A stretch of DNA of 64,000 bases from positions 99,685,261 through 99,749,260 of the forward strand of contig NC_133653.1 in assembly GCF_009905375.1 (NCBI RefSeq), written 5' to 3'. Both the position numbers and the translations under genes were made by a program. Position 1 is the first letter of the stretch; every line of letters begins with the position of its first letter. Positions 34,894 to 45,380 of the stretch are shown one piece after another. Below the pieces are notes generated by a model, which was given only the letters and a program-made list of their open reading frames with translations, did not search any database and was not told the DNA's origin. Source of the stretch: Apium graveolens (Eukaryota > Streptophyta > Magnoliopsida > Apiales > Apiaceae).

Positions 34894-35379
34894 ATGGAAC
34901 TGTCCTCTCTCAGTGATGAACAAATATCACGAGAGCTGCTAGGGTTACAATGAATAATCTTCTCGATAATGATAACACTTATAGTGTAAACCCTATGTAT
35001 GTGTTTATATACTACACAGTTACAAGATAATCGCTAATTGATATGGAATATAATTCTGCTTCCTAAAATATATCAATCAGATATCTTTTCTTCCAAGTAT
35101 TCTATTCTTAATAGAATTCCTTCTTCATGCATATCTCTTCTTATGTTTGTCTCGATCTTCTCTTCCTGTAAATCAGCTATCTTCCTTATCTGAACGTTTC
35201 CTTTAAGTCCTGATATTATCTTCTGATAAATATCTCCTGAACCTTAAGTACCGATAACTTAAGTTCTGACTTCAGTATAAGTGCTGATTTCAGTTAAGTA
35301 CTGATTTGTCCTGTTTAAGTAAGATCTGAAAACTAAACATAAATCTCATTAGTCATGACATTATCAAATATATCTAACA
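34894..35379 (-). repeat. TE1 5' LTR, U3-side part (right of TE3)
   Basis: Continues the LTR that stops at 10647. It ends ATATATCTAACA on the plus strand, i.e. TGTTAGATATATTTG in element sense. The stretch 35204-35335 has about eight degenerate copies of TAAGTNCTGAT. Confidence 0.85.
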
Positions 35380-35718
35380 TAAATATCTATTTTTCGCATG
35401 GATCCTGCGATGGGTTTCGAAAATTCTGGGTTTTTTTCACGTTTTAATTACCGTTTTCATTGCGTTTATGTGCTCGAAACCCTTCATTTTATTGATATAT
35501 GACAGTACAAGCATTTTGTTTTATTGATATTTTATCTTCATCAAACTCGTAATTTAAATTAACTAAACCTACGTAGTGATTCGGTTTATATAGCTGGATA
35601 AGATTTTGATTCAAATTAAGCTAAAGTATTTCAAGTAGTTTTTTTAGAAAAAAATGGGTGAAATCATGATTTCGAATTCAAGTAAAGTACATATACTCTT
35701 TATATTTGTACTACAGAA

Positions 35719-35721
<3 letters not shown>

Positions 35722-35749
<28 letters not shown>

Positions 35750-35806
35750 CATGTTTGTGTGTTTGTGCGCGTGTGTGTGTATATCTGTGTGTGTATATAT
35801 ATATGT
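35722..35806. repeat. TG/TA microsatellite
   Basis: An imperfect run of TG dinucleotides flanked by TA dinucleotides. Confidence 0.95.
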
Positions 35807-35980
35807 CAAATAGAAACCTTCATTAAAATAAAGACTAGAAACTGGATCTTAGCCATCCATTCCTCTCTTTAACTTTAAATCTCAGTCATTCATTTAATTT
35901 AATTAAAAAAATATAAATGACATGGATTTGATACACTAAAATTCATAACTGCTTTTGACTTTCTCTCTTTTCATCTGTAT

Positions 35981-35988
35981 ATCTCTCT

Positions 35989-36027
<39 letters not shown>
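35981..36027. repeat. CT microsatellite
   Basis: An almost pure CT run of about 45 bp, the type often found in plant 5' untranslated leaders. Confidence 0.95.
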
Positions 36028-36030
<3 letters not shown>

Positions 36031-36869
36031 TTATAGTTTTAATCCATTAAAGTTTGTTTATCTGGCTTCAAAAAAGAATATTGGTTGATCGATTAGTGAT
36101 TGTTGATCTCAAAACACAGATTTAATGATTGTTGATTTGTAAAGAGTTTATCGGCTTCTCGATTAGTTGCTTGAAAATATTTACAGCTGATTTGGATAAA
36201 ATTAGAGTTAATCAAGGTAAATTATCTTGTTTTAAAGCATTTGATATGTTAAGAAGCTCATTTTTTGATTTGTTTATATTTTTTGTTTCTTTTTATGATT
36301 TAAGTTGTATAACGAATAGTTTTAGCTGATTTTTTAATTAAATATGCGATTAATGTTTACCCGTGATTTGTTTATATGGTTTCAATATTTTTTTGTTAAT
36401 TTAATTTTTTATATGATTATATGCTCACCTATTAGTGATCGTTTATGTTACATATCTCTGTATTAGTTAATTATATATTAGTGATTGTTTTTGTCACATA
36501 TACAGGGAAATAAAAACTATAATAGCAGAGATTAAGTCATAAACAAGTAGAGAATGATAGATTTCTAGAAGAGAGAAATAAACTAGAAATATAAGTAGTT
36601 AGAGAGAAAAAATTTGTCAGTTTGTTATAATCGTATTCATAATGTATTATTGATTATGAAATTGCATTATAATAATGTATCAGTGATTTTTTTAGAATGT
36701 ATCATTGATTATACAATTGCTCAATGATTGTGTTATATGTATTCAGTGATTGTTTTATATATTTTAGTTTTGTTATGCGATGATTATTCTAGGAGTGGCA
36801 GTGATTTTGGTATTGGTGTAGTTACAGATCTTTCTTCAACATAAAGTGAAAGTAGTGTGAGAAATTATA

Positions 36870-38162
36870 TGTTGTGCAAGACATGCATGTATTATAACAA
36901 CATTAAGTCATATTGACAACCCCAAGATTTAGTTGTATGATAGTCTAAATTTGTATTTTGTATTGTTTTACTTGAGTCTGTAAAAATGTTAAAACTCAGA
37001 TTGGAGTATTTTTTCTGTGAACAGTCTTAAACCTAAGAATAAACTCTGGAAGAAGATCAACAAGATCACGCCTCAGAGAAAAGGTGAAGAAGCTTGGAGT
37101 TGAATAAATTTGTTTTAAGAGAAATGTTCTAAGTCAAGATATCTATAAGTCACAGATCAAGTCACATAGAGAAGTCATTCGAGAAGTCCAGAATGACTTA
37201 TTGAGAAGTTCAAAATAGTTTATAGAGAAGTCTCAGAGATAGCGACAAGTCAAATGAAGATGTGAAGATTGAAGATGTCGACAAGTCATTTCTGCATATA
37301 GAGAACTCAGAGATAACAACAAGTCAAAATGAAGATATGAAGATTGAAGATATCGACAAATCAATTTCTCATTAGAGATCTCAAAGATATCGACAAGTCA
37401 AAATGCATATTGAGATCTCAGAGATATCAACAAGTCATTTCTACATGCAGAAGTTTGGAGACCTCGACAAGCAAAGTTCACTTATAGAGAACTCAGAGAC
37501 CTCGACAAGTCAAAGACGCTAATAGAGAACTCAGAGATCTCGATAAGCCATTATACTTCTCGAGATGTCAGTTCTCTATAGAACAAATTGAAGATCTCAA
37601 TATAAACCTCAAGTACAGAATGCATACAAGTTAAAAATTCAAGATTATCAATCAACAAATGATATAATCACTTACATAAGCAGCTTGAAGAGTGCAAGAT
37701 CAAGGGCCAAGATTAACTGACAAAGGAAGGTCATAGACCTACAAGATTTGCAAGGATTCACTAAGACAGAAATGGAAATCCTTAGAGATAACTTAAAGTA
37801 GGGTTTAGTACATCTTATTGCATGTTGTGTAAATCCATGTTTACTAATCTATAAAGTAAACACTTGTCCTTTATTTTAAAGTGTAACAAACAGATCTAGA
37901 TTTTCTGGTACTCTCTCAAGGAAGAAGTTGATTTCTTATATTCTTAAGAACCCAGGAATTTATAGCAAGACATACTTAATTTTAATACAAAGTTAAGTGA
38001 GTTTTGAAGATATTGTGTTTATAGTGTATGCTTTATTAATTCTGTTAAATACAATATCTCTACAAATTAGGCTGTTTTGTTCACCATATCCAAATAGTTT
38101 GAAAAAGCCTAAAAATCAAGAAAACACATTCACCCCCTATGTGTTGCACTCAATATCTAACA
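36870..38162 (+). repeat. TE5 5' LTR
   Basis: TGTTGTGCAAG to ATATCTAACA, 1293 bp. It contains a 37-bp minisatellite (37205-37550) and a TATA-like box TCTATAAAG at 37849-37857, present in both LTRs. By eye it differs from the partner at many sites, so the insertion is much older than TE2. Confidence 0.93.
37205..37550 (+). repeat. 37-bp minisatellite in TE5 5' LTR (about nine units)
   Basis: A degenerate decamer TCGACAAGTC begins at 37242, 37278, 37316, 37353, 37390, 37427, 37464, 37502 and 37540, a steady 36-38 bp step. Units also share TAGAGAACTCAGAGAT or close variants. The other LTR shows the same array. Confidence 0.92.
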
Positions 38163-38164
38163 AG

Positions 38165-38176
38165 TGGTATCAGAGC
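38165..38176 (+). promoter_or_regulatory. TE5 primer-binding site (tRNA-iMet)
   Basis: TGGTATCAGAGC, two bases after the LTR end at 38162. Confidence 0.9.
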
Positions 38177-38234
38177 AAAATCTGAAAGAAAACATATAAA
38201 GATCTTGGAAGTATAAGTGCACAGAAGATAAGCA

Positions 38235-40160
38235 GTATTAAGACACCAGCCTTTGACAGAATCAACTATACACTCTGGAAAAAGAAAATGATGATGTTCA
38301 TAAGGATAACCAATCCATTATATATCCTGATTCTCAATAATGTCCCTTTCACCCCCATGGAAAAGGTAGATGAATCTACAGATTGAGGCATGGTCATCCC
38401 AGCTCATTTTGCACCTAAGGACCCTTCAAAATACACTGAATCTAAGAAGGAGAAAGTCTCTCTATATAGTGGCCTGCAATTAATTCTGATAGATACACTT
38501 GACAATGTCATGTACAACAATATTATCAATGGTGACACAGCTAAACAGATCTGGGAGAAAATAGAAATTTTATGTGAAGGTACAGAGAAAGTTAGATCCA
38601 ACCAAAGGAAAATACTGGTGTCTCAGTATGAGGGATACATGGAAAAGCCCAAATAAGGAATTACTGAAGTTTTTGAGAGGTTCAATAAATCAATAAATGA
38701 CTTGTAGCTACATGATAAATATTATGAAGCTGAGGAGGTCAACCTGAAGTTCCCGCTTGCTCTTCTTGACCATCTTGAACAGAAGATATCAGCCATTAGA
38801 GAAGGAATAGATGTAAGCAGAATGACACTAGAAGTTCTGTATGGAATCTTGAAAACTTATGAACTTGAGATGCTACAAAGAAAGTCATTAAAGGCAAACC
38901 ATGGACATGCGGTTGATGGTTCCAGTGACTTGGTTATACATGACAGTGTAGAAAGTGAAGATGAGTAAGATGATCAAGTTCCAGTTATTCAAGCTATGGA
39001 ACAAAAGAACAATGGACCTCAGAAGCAAGTTGTTTTAGAACTGGAGGAAGATTAATACTACACCTTGGATGAGCTAGATGAAATAGACCAATCCATGGCT
39101 TACTTGGCTAGGAAATTTTCTACATTAGAGTCAAGAAGCTAAGGTTTTTCAAGAACAAGGGACAATCTTCCAACAACAATAATTCGAAACCAAAAGCTCA
39201 GTATAACTCAGCTAACAAAGGTGGCTAAAAATGGATCTATGGACTGATCAAAGATAAGGTGCTTCAACTGTGATGAGTTGGGTCACTTTGCTATTGAGTG
39301 CAAGAAGCCCAAGAAGGTGAAGAAGGACAAGGCATATTTGGAATCAGCGGTAAAATATGAAGCTCTCTTGAAGAAACAGTCTGAAAAAGCTTATATTACA
39401 AAAGGCAAAAGTTGGGATGATACTGATAATGATGATGAGAATGAAGAATTTGGAAACTATGCACTAATGGCTCTTGAGCATGGAGAATCATCCACTTTAA
39501 AATCAGAGGTACCAACTCTAACCACTATTGATTTAAATGCTAGTCAATATAAGCAGACTATTGAAAAGATGAGTGTAGAGATGTTTCATATACACACAAG
39601 CATGGTGGAAACTACTGAGGAAGTGAGCAGGCTGTCAAAATCTAATGAGAAGCTTGAGGTTGAGAAGAAAGATTTGGAACTGCAGTTTGTTGAGCTTGGA
39701 ACTGTCAAGCAGGAAAATGAATATCTAAAGAACAAGCTGAAGTGTGCTAGTGAAATTGAAGTTGTGTTGAGGGAAAAAATGGAAAAGAATGCATTAAATT
39801 TGAAGTCTTTCAAGAATGCTTCTCAGTTAGTTGGTCAATACCATGAGAAGAACAATCCATGTGCTAATATAACCATTGGTCTTGACTATGATGCCTTGAA
39901 CAACAAGAAGACTGAAGGTGACAAGGGCAAAATAATTATAAATAAAAATGTTCCATCTATGTCGAGAAAGAGAAAGATTGATTCACCTTTATTCAAGGCA
40001 TGTGAAGTAAATTTCAGTGAAGAAGAGTTGTCCATCAAGAAAGAAATTGTTGATGAAGATAAAGAAATGAAAAATGAAGAAACCACTCCTGCTACTGAAA
40101 GAAAAAAGAAGCTCAAGGTAAACCAAGCCCCTAAGATACCTGTCAAGGAAGTGCAACTGT
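38235..40160 (+). pseudogene. TE5 gag
   Basis: The copia gag domain begins with TPAFDRINYTLWKKKMMMF near 38240 and runs through KDPSKYTESKKEKVSLYSGL, QIWEKIEILCEGTEKVRSNQ and LYGILKTYELEML. Stops interrupt it near 38383, 38654, 38706, 38966 and 39052. From 39240 the zinc knuckle CFNCDELGHFAIEC and then an acidic, coiled-coil-like region (EKLEVEKKDLELQFVELGTV, YLKNKLKCASEIEVVLREKM) are open to about 40160. The layout resembles TE2 gag, so the two gags are related. Confidence 0.9.
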
Positions 40161-40164
40161 TACT

Positions 40165-41697
40165 AAATGTCTATATACATGCTTTCGGTCACAAGTTGAG
40201 CCTAAGAAAACTGAGGAATCTCTTCTTGATCCTGATTGGATATCTTCTATGTAAGATGAGCTAAATCAGTTTGAAAGGAACAAAGTTTGAAAGTTGGTTC
40301 CTGCACCAAAGAACAGAAGTGTAATTAGAAAAAAGTGCATGTTCAAGAACAAAACCGATGAAAATGGGATTGTAACAAGAAAAAAGCAAGGCTGGTTGCA
40401 AAAGCCTACTCACAGGAAGAAAGAATTGATAATGATGAAATTTTTGCTTTATTTGCAAGACTTGAAGCAATAAGAATCTTTCTTGCATTTTCTGCACATT
40501 CAAACTTTAAAGTGTATCAAATGGATATAAAGAGTGCATTCCTAAATGGTGTGCTAGAAGAAGAAGTTTATGTGCAACAACCACCTGGCTTTGAAGATCC
40601 TGAATTTCCAGATTTTGTTTACCAACTTCTAAAGGCTCTCTATGGATTAAAGCAAACACCTAGAGTATGGTATGACACGCTGTTAGAATTTATAATTAAA
40701 CATGGATTCACTAGAGGAACTATCGATAAGACTCTCTTCTACAAGCAACATGATGGTGATATGATCCTAGTTCAGATCTATGTGGATGATATCATTTTTG
40801 GATCTACTAATGAAAAGCTATGTCAAAGTTTCTTAAAACTCATGCAGAGTGAGTATGAAATGAGTATGATGGGAGAGTTAAGTTACTTTCTTGGACTTCA
40901 AGTCAGTCAAACTAAGTATATTAAAGATCTATTGAAGAAGTTTGGTATGGTTGATTGTTCACCTACATCAACACCTTTGTCTACAGCTACAAAGTTGGAT
41001 GAAGATAATAGAGGAAAAAGTGTAGACATTTCAGGTTATAGAGGAATGATTGGATGTTTGCTATATTTGGATGCTAGTAGACCAGACATTATATTTGTAA
41101 CATGTCTGTGTGCAAGATTTTAAGCCAATCCAAAAAACTCACATTTAATGGTTGTGAAGAGAATTTTCAGATACTAAAAGGGGACTCCAAACTTGGGATT
41201 ACGGTATCCTAAGGGAACAATATTTGAAGCCGATGGATATACAGATGCATATTTTTTTGGATGCAGGGTTAACAGAAAGAGCACTAGTGGAAGCTGTCAA
41301 TTTGTTGGACAAAGACTTATATCCTAGTATCGCAAGAAACAACAATCCGTGTCAACTTCCACAGCTGAGGCTGAATATATAGCTGCTGGAAGTTGTTATG
41401 CTCAAGTGTTTTGGATTAGATTTTAGCTAATGGACTATGGCCTAGTGTTACACAAAATTCCAATTATATGTGATAATACTAGAGCTATATCTATTGTGGA
41501 TAATCCATTTAATCATTCTAGAACAAAGCACATTGATGTAAGGTACCATTTTATTAGAGAACATGCTGCAAATGGTACCATTGAGCTCATTTTTATTCCA
41601 ACAGAAAAATAATTAGCTGATATTTTTACTAAAGCTTTGGATGAAGCTACTTTTTCTAGACTTGTAGGTGAAATTGGAATGCTAAGTTCTTCACCCT
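40165..41697 (+). pseudogene. TE5 reverse transcriptase and RNase H, joined directly to gag
   Basis: At about 40165-40200 gag sequence changes, with a frame change, into the RT entrance (SLLDPDWISSM ... LNQFERNKV). The RT core is open from 40512: [55 protein letters not shown] and the catalytic box [11 protein letters not shown] (about 40770-40802). RNase H follows with frame breaks: GYTDAYFFGCRVNRKSTSG, STAEAEYIAAGSCYAQ, DNTRAISIVDNP and RTKHIDVRYHFIREH, ending near 41697. The protease, GAG-pre-integrase and integrase that should lie between gag and RT (more than 1.5 kb) are missing. Confidence 0.93.
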
Positions 41698-42571
41698 AAA
41701 GGCAAGAAATTAGCTAATATGTTACAACAGATTGATTTCTAATAAATCAAAATTAATTTGATTTAATTGGAAATTACCTGGAATATGAGTTATAAATATT
41801 TCAGAAGTCTTTGTATATTTATTTTTCAAAATTCAAAATTTAGCTTGAAATTTTCCAATTCTAAGAAAACTGTCTAAATATTAATTTACATTTTCAATAT
41901 GTGAAATTAGTATAAGACAAATATAAAAAGAACAAAAGTATATAGAAAATTGAGTTCTCGATAAGTCTAATTGACTTCTCAACAAGTCATTTTGAGACTT
42001 CTCGAGTGAGTTCTCGATAAGTCATTCCTCTGACTTCTCGAAGTACTTCTCAACAAGCATTATTAGGACTTCTCTATAGGTCATTGTAGAGATCTCGATA
42101 AGTGATAATTCACAGAGTTCTCTATAAGTATAAATTTTAGACTTATCAACAACTTAGAACTGAGATAATTTAAATTAATAAATTATTTTGGTAAAATACT
42201 TTTGATATAATTATTCTGATTTTAGTTTGATTTATTCAAATAAAAATTGAAAAAAATTAGTCCATTGAGGACAAACTGGGTATTTATTTGACATCTCGAT
42301 AAGTCATTTTCTAGTTATCGATAAGAGTCAGGAAAATGACATATCGATATGTATCTATTCTCTTAATATGACTTCTTGATAAGAAAATCCCAAACGTTTA
42401 TTATGAGTTCTCGATAAGTCATTTACCTTTTACTATAAATACTCAGACATCTAAACATACACCTCTTTACGCATTCGAGATCTCTAAGTGACCTAATTTT
42501 TCCAAATCCAAACTGTTTTCTCTCATTTCAAACTCTTTCTCTCTAATATTTCTTACCCACTCACGCTTCAA
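41698..42571 (+). other. TE5 spacer between pol and the env-like ORF, with motif array
   Basis: AT-rich and non-coding. From 41958 to about 42420 it repeats the core TCGATAAGTC or TCAACAAGTC at uneven spacing (for example 41958, 41979, 42013, 42094, 42296 and near 42412), the same core as in the LTR minisatellite. A TATA box and a pyrimidine-rich leader follow. Confidence 0.75.
42434..42441 (+). promoter_or_regulatory. Candidate internal TATA box for the TE5 env-like ORF
   Basis: TATAAATA lies 131 bp before the ATG at 42572 and is followed by a TC-rich stretch (TTTCTCTCATTTC, CTTTCTCTCTAA), as in plant 5' leaders. The motif array ends just upstream of it. The role is inferred from sequence only. 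Confidence 0.5.
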
Positions 42572-43980
42572 ATGGCATTAAAAACAAATCCAGATCCAAA
42601 CCAAGCTCTTGATAGCTTCAAGAGCTTTGTGAAGTTTCTTTCTGAAATATACTTTACAGGTGCTCTAACTACAAATCCAGTACTGTATTTGGATGTTATT
42701 AGGGATTTCTGGAATACAGTTGTGGTTAGGACAGTGGTTCATGAGAACCAAGCTATGTCAGTGGTGGCTAACCGCTCCATTCAAGGCCAACAGGTGGAGT
42801 TTTCTGAAAATAATGTAAATGTGGCTTTAGGGATTCCTACTGACAACTTAATGGAGGTGCCTACTCAAGAAGAACTGGCTGAACTCATGGACTTCATCAA
42901 TTACAGTAAAAGGATCAACTTAACTAGTATGAACAAGAAGAATTTGAGGAAGGAATGGTCATTCCTGTTTGACTCCATTGTGAGAGCTTTCACATGTAGA
43001 AAGACAGGATATGATAACATTTCAAGTGTAGTCCAGAAGCTGGTATTCTCCATGACTCACAACAGACACATCAATGTGAGGATGCTGATTCTGCAGGAAC
43101 TTAGTACAAGGCTAACTATGCCTTTGTCTTCAAGAGGTAAGGAAATCTTCTTTCCTAGGTTTATAATGTCTATTTTAAACCATAAAGTTCAAGACATTCA
43201 TTTACTTAATGGTATAGATAGAACTAAAATAGGCAATTATAAACAAGTGTCAAAAATTCTATTTCGCTCACTCATTACAAAGAACAATGTACCTATAAGT
43301 CTTAGAAGCACTCCATTTATGTTGGATAGATTCAGGAATTACCCTTACCCAATGTCTGACATGATGTCTACAGTAAAAGTTAGTACAGTTATGGCCCCTG
43401 TACCTGTGGAAAAACAAATACAGGAACACCAACAGGGGCCTTCCCAAACTCAGACCCCTCTTTCTTTACCAATAGAAGCTAGAAATCAACCACTTCATCC
43501 TCTCAAAATGGTGAAGTGAGTAAAAAGAAGAGAAAGCAGGTAACCCTAACTATTATTAATGAGAGTGGTGAAGATCAAACACAAATAGAGTCCACCCTGG
43601 TCAAGAAACCAAAAAAGGCAAAGAAAACTGAGTTGACCACTCAAGCCATCTCTGCATCCTCCCAAAAGGATGTAGTTGAAAAAGATGGAATCAAACAGAC
43701 TCTAGGGCCATCCTATCAACAGTGTGTCTCTATTGAAAAGAGCACTCTCCCTAGTGCACCTTGTGAAGAGTTTGCACCATCACTTGAACACATTCAAGTG
43801 TATAAAAGAAAGAATAAGGATGGAACATACACTGAGGGCACATCTCTTGAAACTCCCTCATCTATTCAGAGGAGCTGCCAACACTCAGTTCTGAAATCTC
43901 AAATCTCATTTCTAAAATTTCTTCTTCATACAATGACACACTTGAATCTGATCTCAAGTGTTGCTAAAATCAAGTGACAT
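42572..43980 (+). pseudogene. TE5 env-like/downstream ORF, N-terminal part
   Basis: ATG at 42572 opens 315 clean codons. The N-terminal region (SFKSFVKFLSEIYFTGALT, NRSIQGQQVEFSENNVNVAL, LRKEWSFLFDSIVRAFTCRK, NRHINVRMLILQELSTRL) is the domain found in SIRE-type downstream ORFs and resembles the 'putative plant transposon protein' domain of plant retroelements. A proline/glutamine-rich region follows. A frameshift near 43488 moves the frame into a Lys-rich segment (43516-43977). No signal peptide or membrane segment is evident in this part. The name env-like reflects position and family only; no viral role is shown. Confidence 0.8.
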
Positions 43981-45380
43981 GGTTCAAGAAACTATTATCA
44001 CCACCCAGGAATCACATTCAGTTGGTGAGAGGCTACACTTTGGGGTAAACCTTGATTGCACTAACACAAACACAGGGGTTTCATCAGTTTTTATTGAAGA
44101 CCCTATGGTAGTTACTCAAGCACCTTCATGTGCTAAATAATCTTCCCAGATTAATAGGTTTAAGGGTAGTACTCCTGAAGGGGAGCTATCTAAATCCTCT
44201 CCAATTCAATTGAAGGTTCCTCATATAGGGACAACTCCCCTCAAAACCCTAGATGACATTACCTTAATAATTAAAGCTAGGAGTCCAATTGCCAATGAGT
44301 CTGTTATAGGGGAGGCAAGTCAGGCACATTCAAGTGCTAGCTCTTTGCAAGAAGATCAAGGGCTTGAGGCCATAGTACATGACAATAACCTGGTCAAATC
44401 CCCTCTAATTCAATTGGAGGTTCCCACAAGTGGTGAACAATACACTGTCATAACCACAGTTCCAACTGTGAGTCAAACTGTAGCATTTGTCACAGGTAAT
44501 GTTACTGAACTTCAACCATCAACCTTAACCCAAACAGACATACCTTCCACATCTAATCCCTCTCAACAACCATCACACCTTATCTCCCAGTGGCTTCAAG
44601 ATGCTCATGCTCAACCCATTACAATGAATGACCTATTGGTTGATCAACTTTCTGGACTTTCCAACATCACCCAACAGCTTCTTACCACAGACATGTCCAA
44701 TCAGGACTATCAAGCAATCATGGTCTTATAAAACAGATGTTGAAGAGTAGCAGCAAAAGATTATGAATGAAGCTGAGCATGATGGAAATGTGGATGCTTG
44801 GTTGGATAAGGACTTCAGCTTGAGCATGGATGAGGTTTTGGAAAGATTTAGAGAAGAATATATCACAATATTGGGAAGCAATTCCAAGGAACTCACTTAA
44901 CAGGAAGTCTATGATGCTGTGACAGAAGTCTATAAAGCTCAACTTAAAGTTTTTTACCTCATGAGTAAAGCACTCCAACGGACTGCCATCAAGATAGGAT
45001 AAGAAGGTTGGTGAAAGACAAACTTAATGATCTTGTGCCTACTCAAGTTCAGATCAAGAACAAGTTTAAGACATTAACTGACCAAATGGAAAGGTTTGAC
45101 ATGACCAGCATGGAGCAGAGCATCAAGAATCTCAAACAATCATTTGTAGTTTTGCATGAAGTTGTCCAGAATCACGTTACCAGTAATAATGACACAAGGG
45201 TCAAACTGGATCAACTATATCAAGCTAGATATGAAACATCTGCTTTTTTTAATGGAAGACATCAAGGAATCAGTTCTAGCCATATTTTGTACTTTCACTT
45301 CAAGCTCTCACCCCCTATGTCAACCTCCACAAACTTGCAAATTCAAGATCTTCAATCTCAAGTCTCCACCTTATAGTCTT
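43958..45380 (+). pseudogene. TE5 downstream ORF, middle part (Ser/Thr/Pro-rich, then coiled coil)
   Basis: The coding trace changes frame several times: 43958-44140, then 44150-44731 (Ser/Thr/Pro/Gln-rich, with WLQDAHAQPITMNDLLVDQL), a broken stretch 44732-45005, and 45008-45376 with a helical, coiled-coil-like region (IKNKFKTLTDQMERFDMTSM, QSIKNLKQSFVVLHEVVQNH). Composition fits the middle of SIRE downstream proteins. Confidence 0.7.

Larger units (their letters stand above)
1..35379 (-). mobile_element. TE1: SIRE-type Ty1/copia retrotransposon, 3' part outside window
   Basis: This is the oldest layer of the left half. On the minus strand, from high to low coordinates, come a 5' LTR (35379-34894 then 10647-10523, split by TE3), a primer-binding site for initiator tRNA-Met (TGGTATCAGAGCC, complement of about 10288-10300), a gag start at 10246, a rearranged gag middle, and protease-integrase down to base 1. 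The LTR begins TGTTAGATATATTTG (complement of 35365-35379) and ends CCTAACA. RT, RNase H and the 3' LTR would lie left of the window. TE2 and TE3 are nested inside it. SIRE/Maximus assignment is inferred from the gag and linker style. Confidence 0.8.
35380..36869 (+). other. Flank and likely 5' region of the FAR1/MULE-type gene
   Basis: No LTR element is recognised here. The stretch holds a TG/TA microsatellite (35722-35806), a CT microsatellite (about 35981-36027) of the kind common in plant 5' leaders, and many TTAGTGATT words from 36100 on. From about 36780 a plus-strand frame, with one TAA, leads to the TE5 insertion site at 36869 and resumes in phase at 48684. The open frame at 35654-35872 crosses the microsatellite and is not judged coding. 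Confidence 0.55.

Noticed and set aside
35654..35872. 72-codon ORF with Cys/Val repeats
   Set aside because: It is produced by the TG/TA microsatellite.
37205..37550. Evenly spaced 37-bp repeats, at first sight CRISPR-like
   Set aside because: The array is in a plant LTR, repeated in both LTRs, with a short degenerate core and related 'spacers'. It is a minisatellite, not a CRISPR array, and no cas gene is present.
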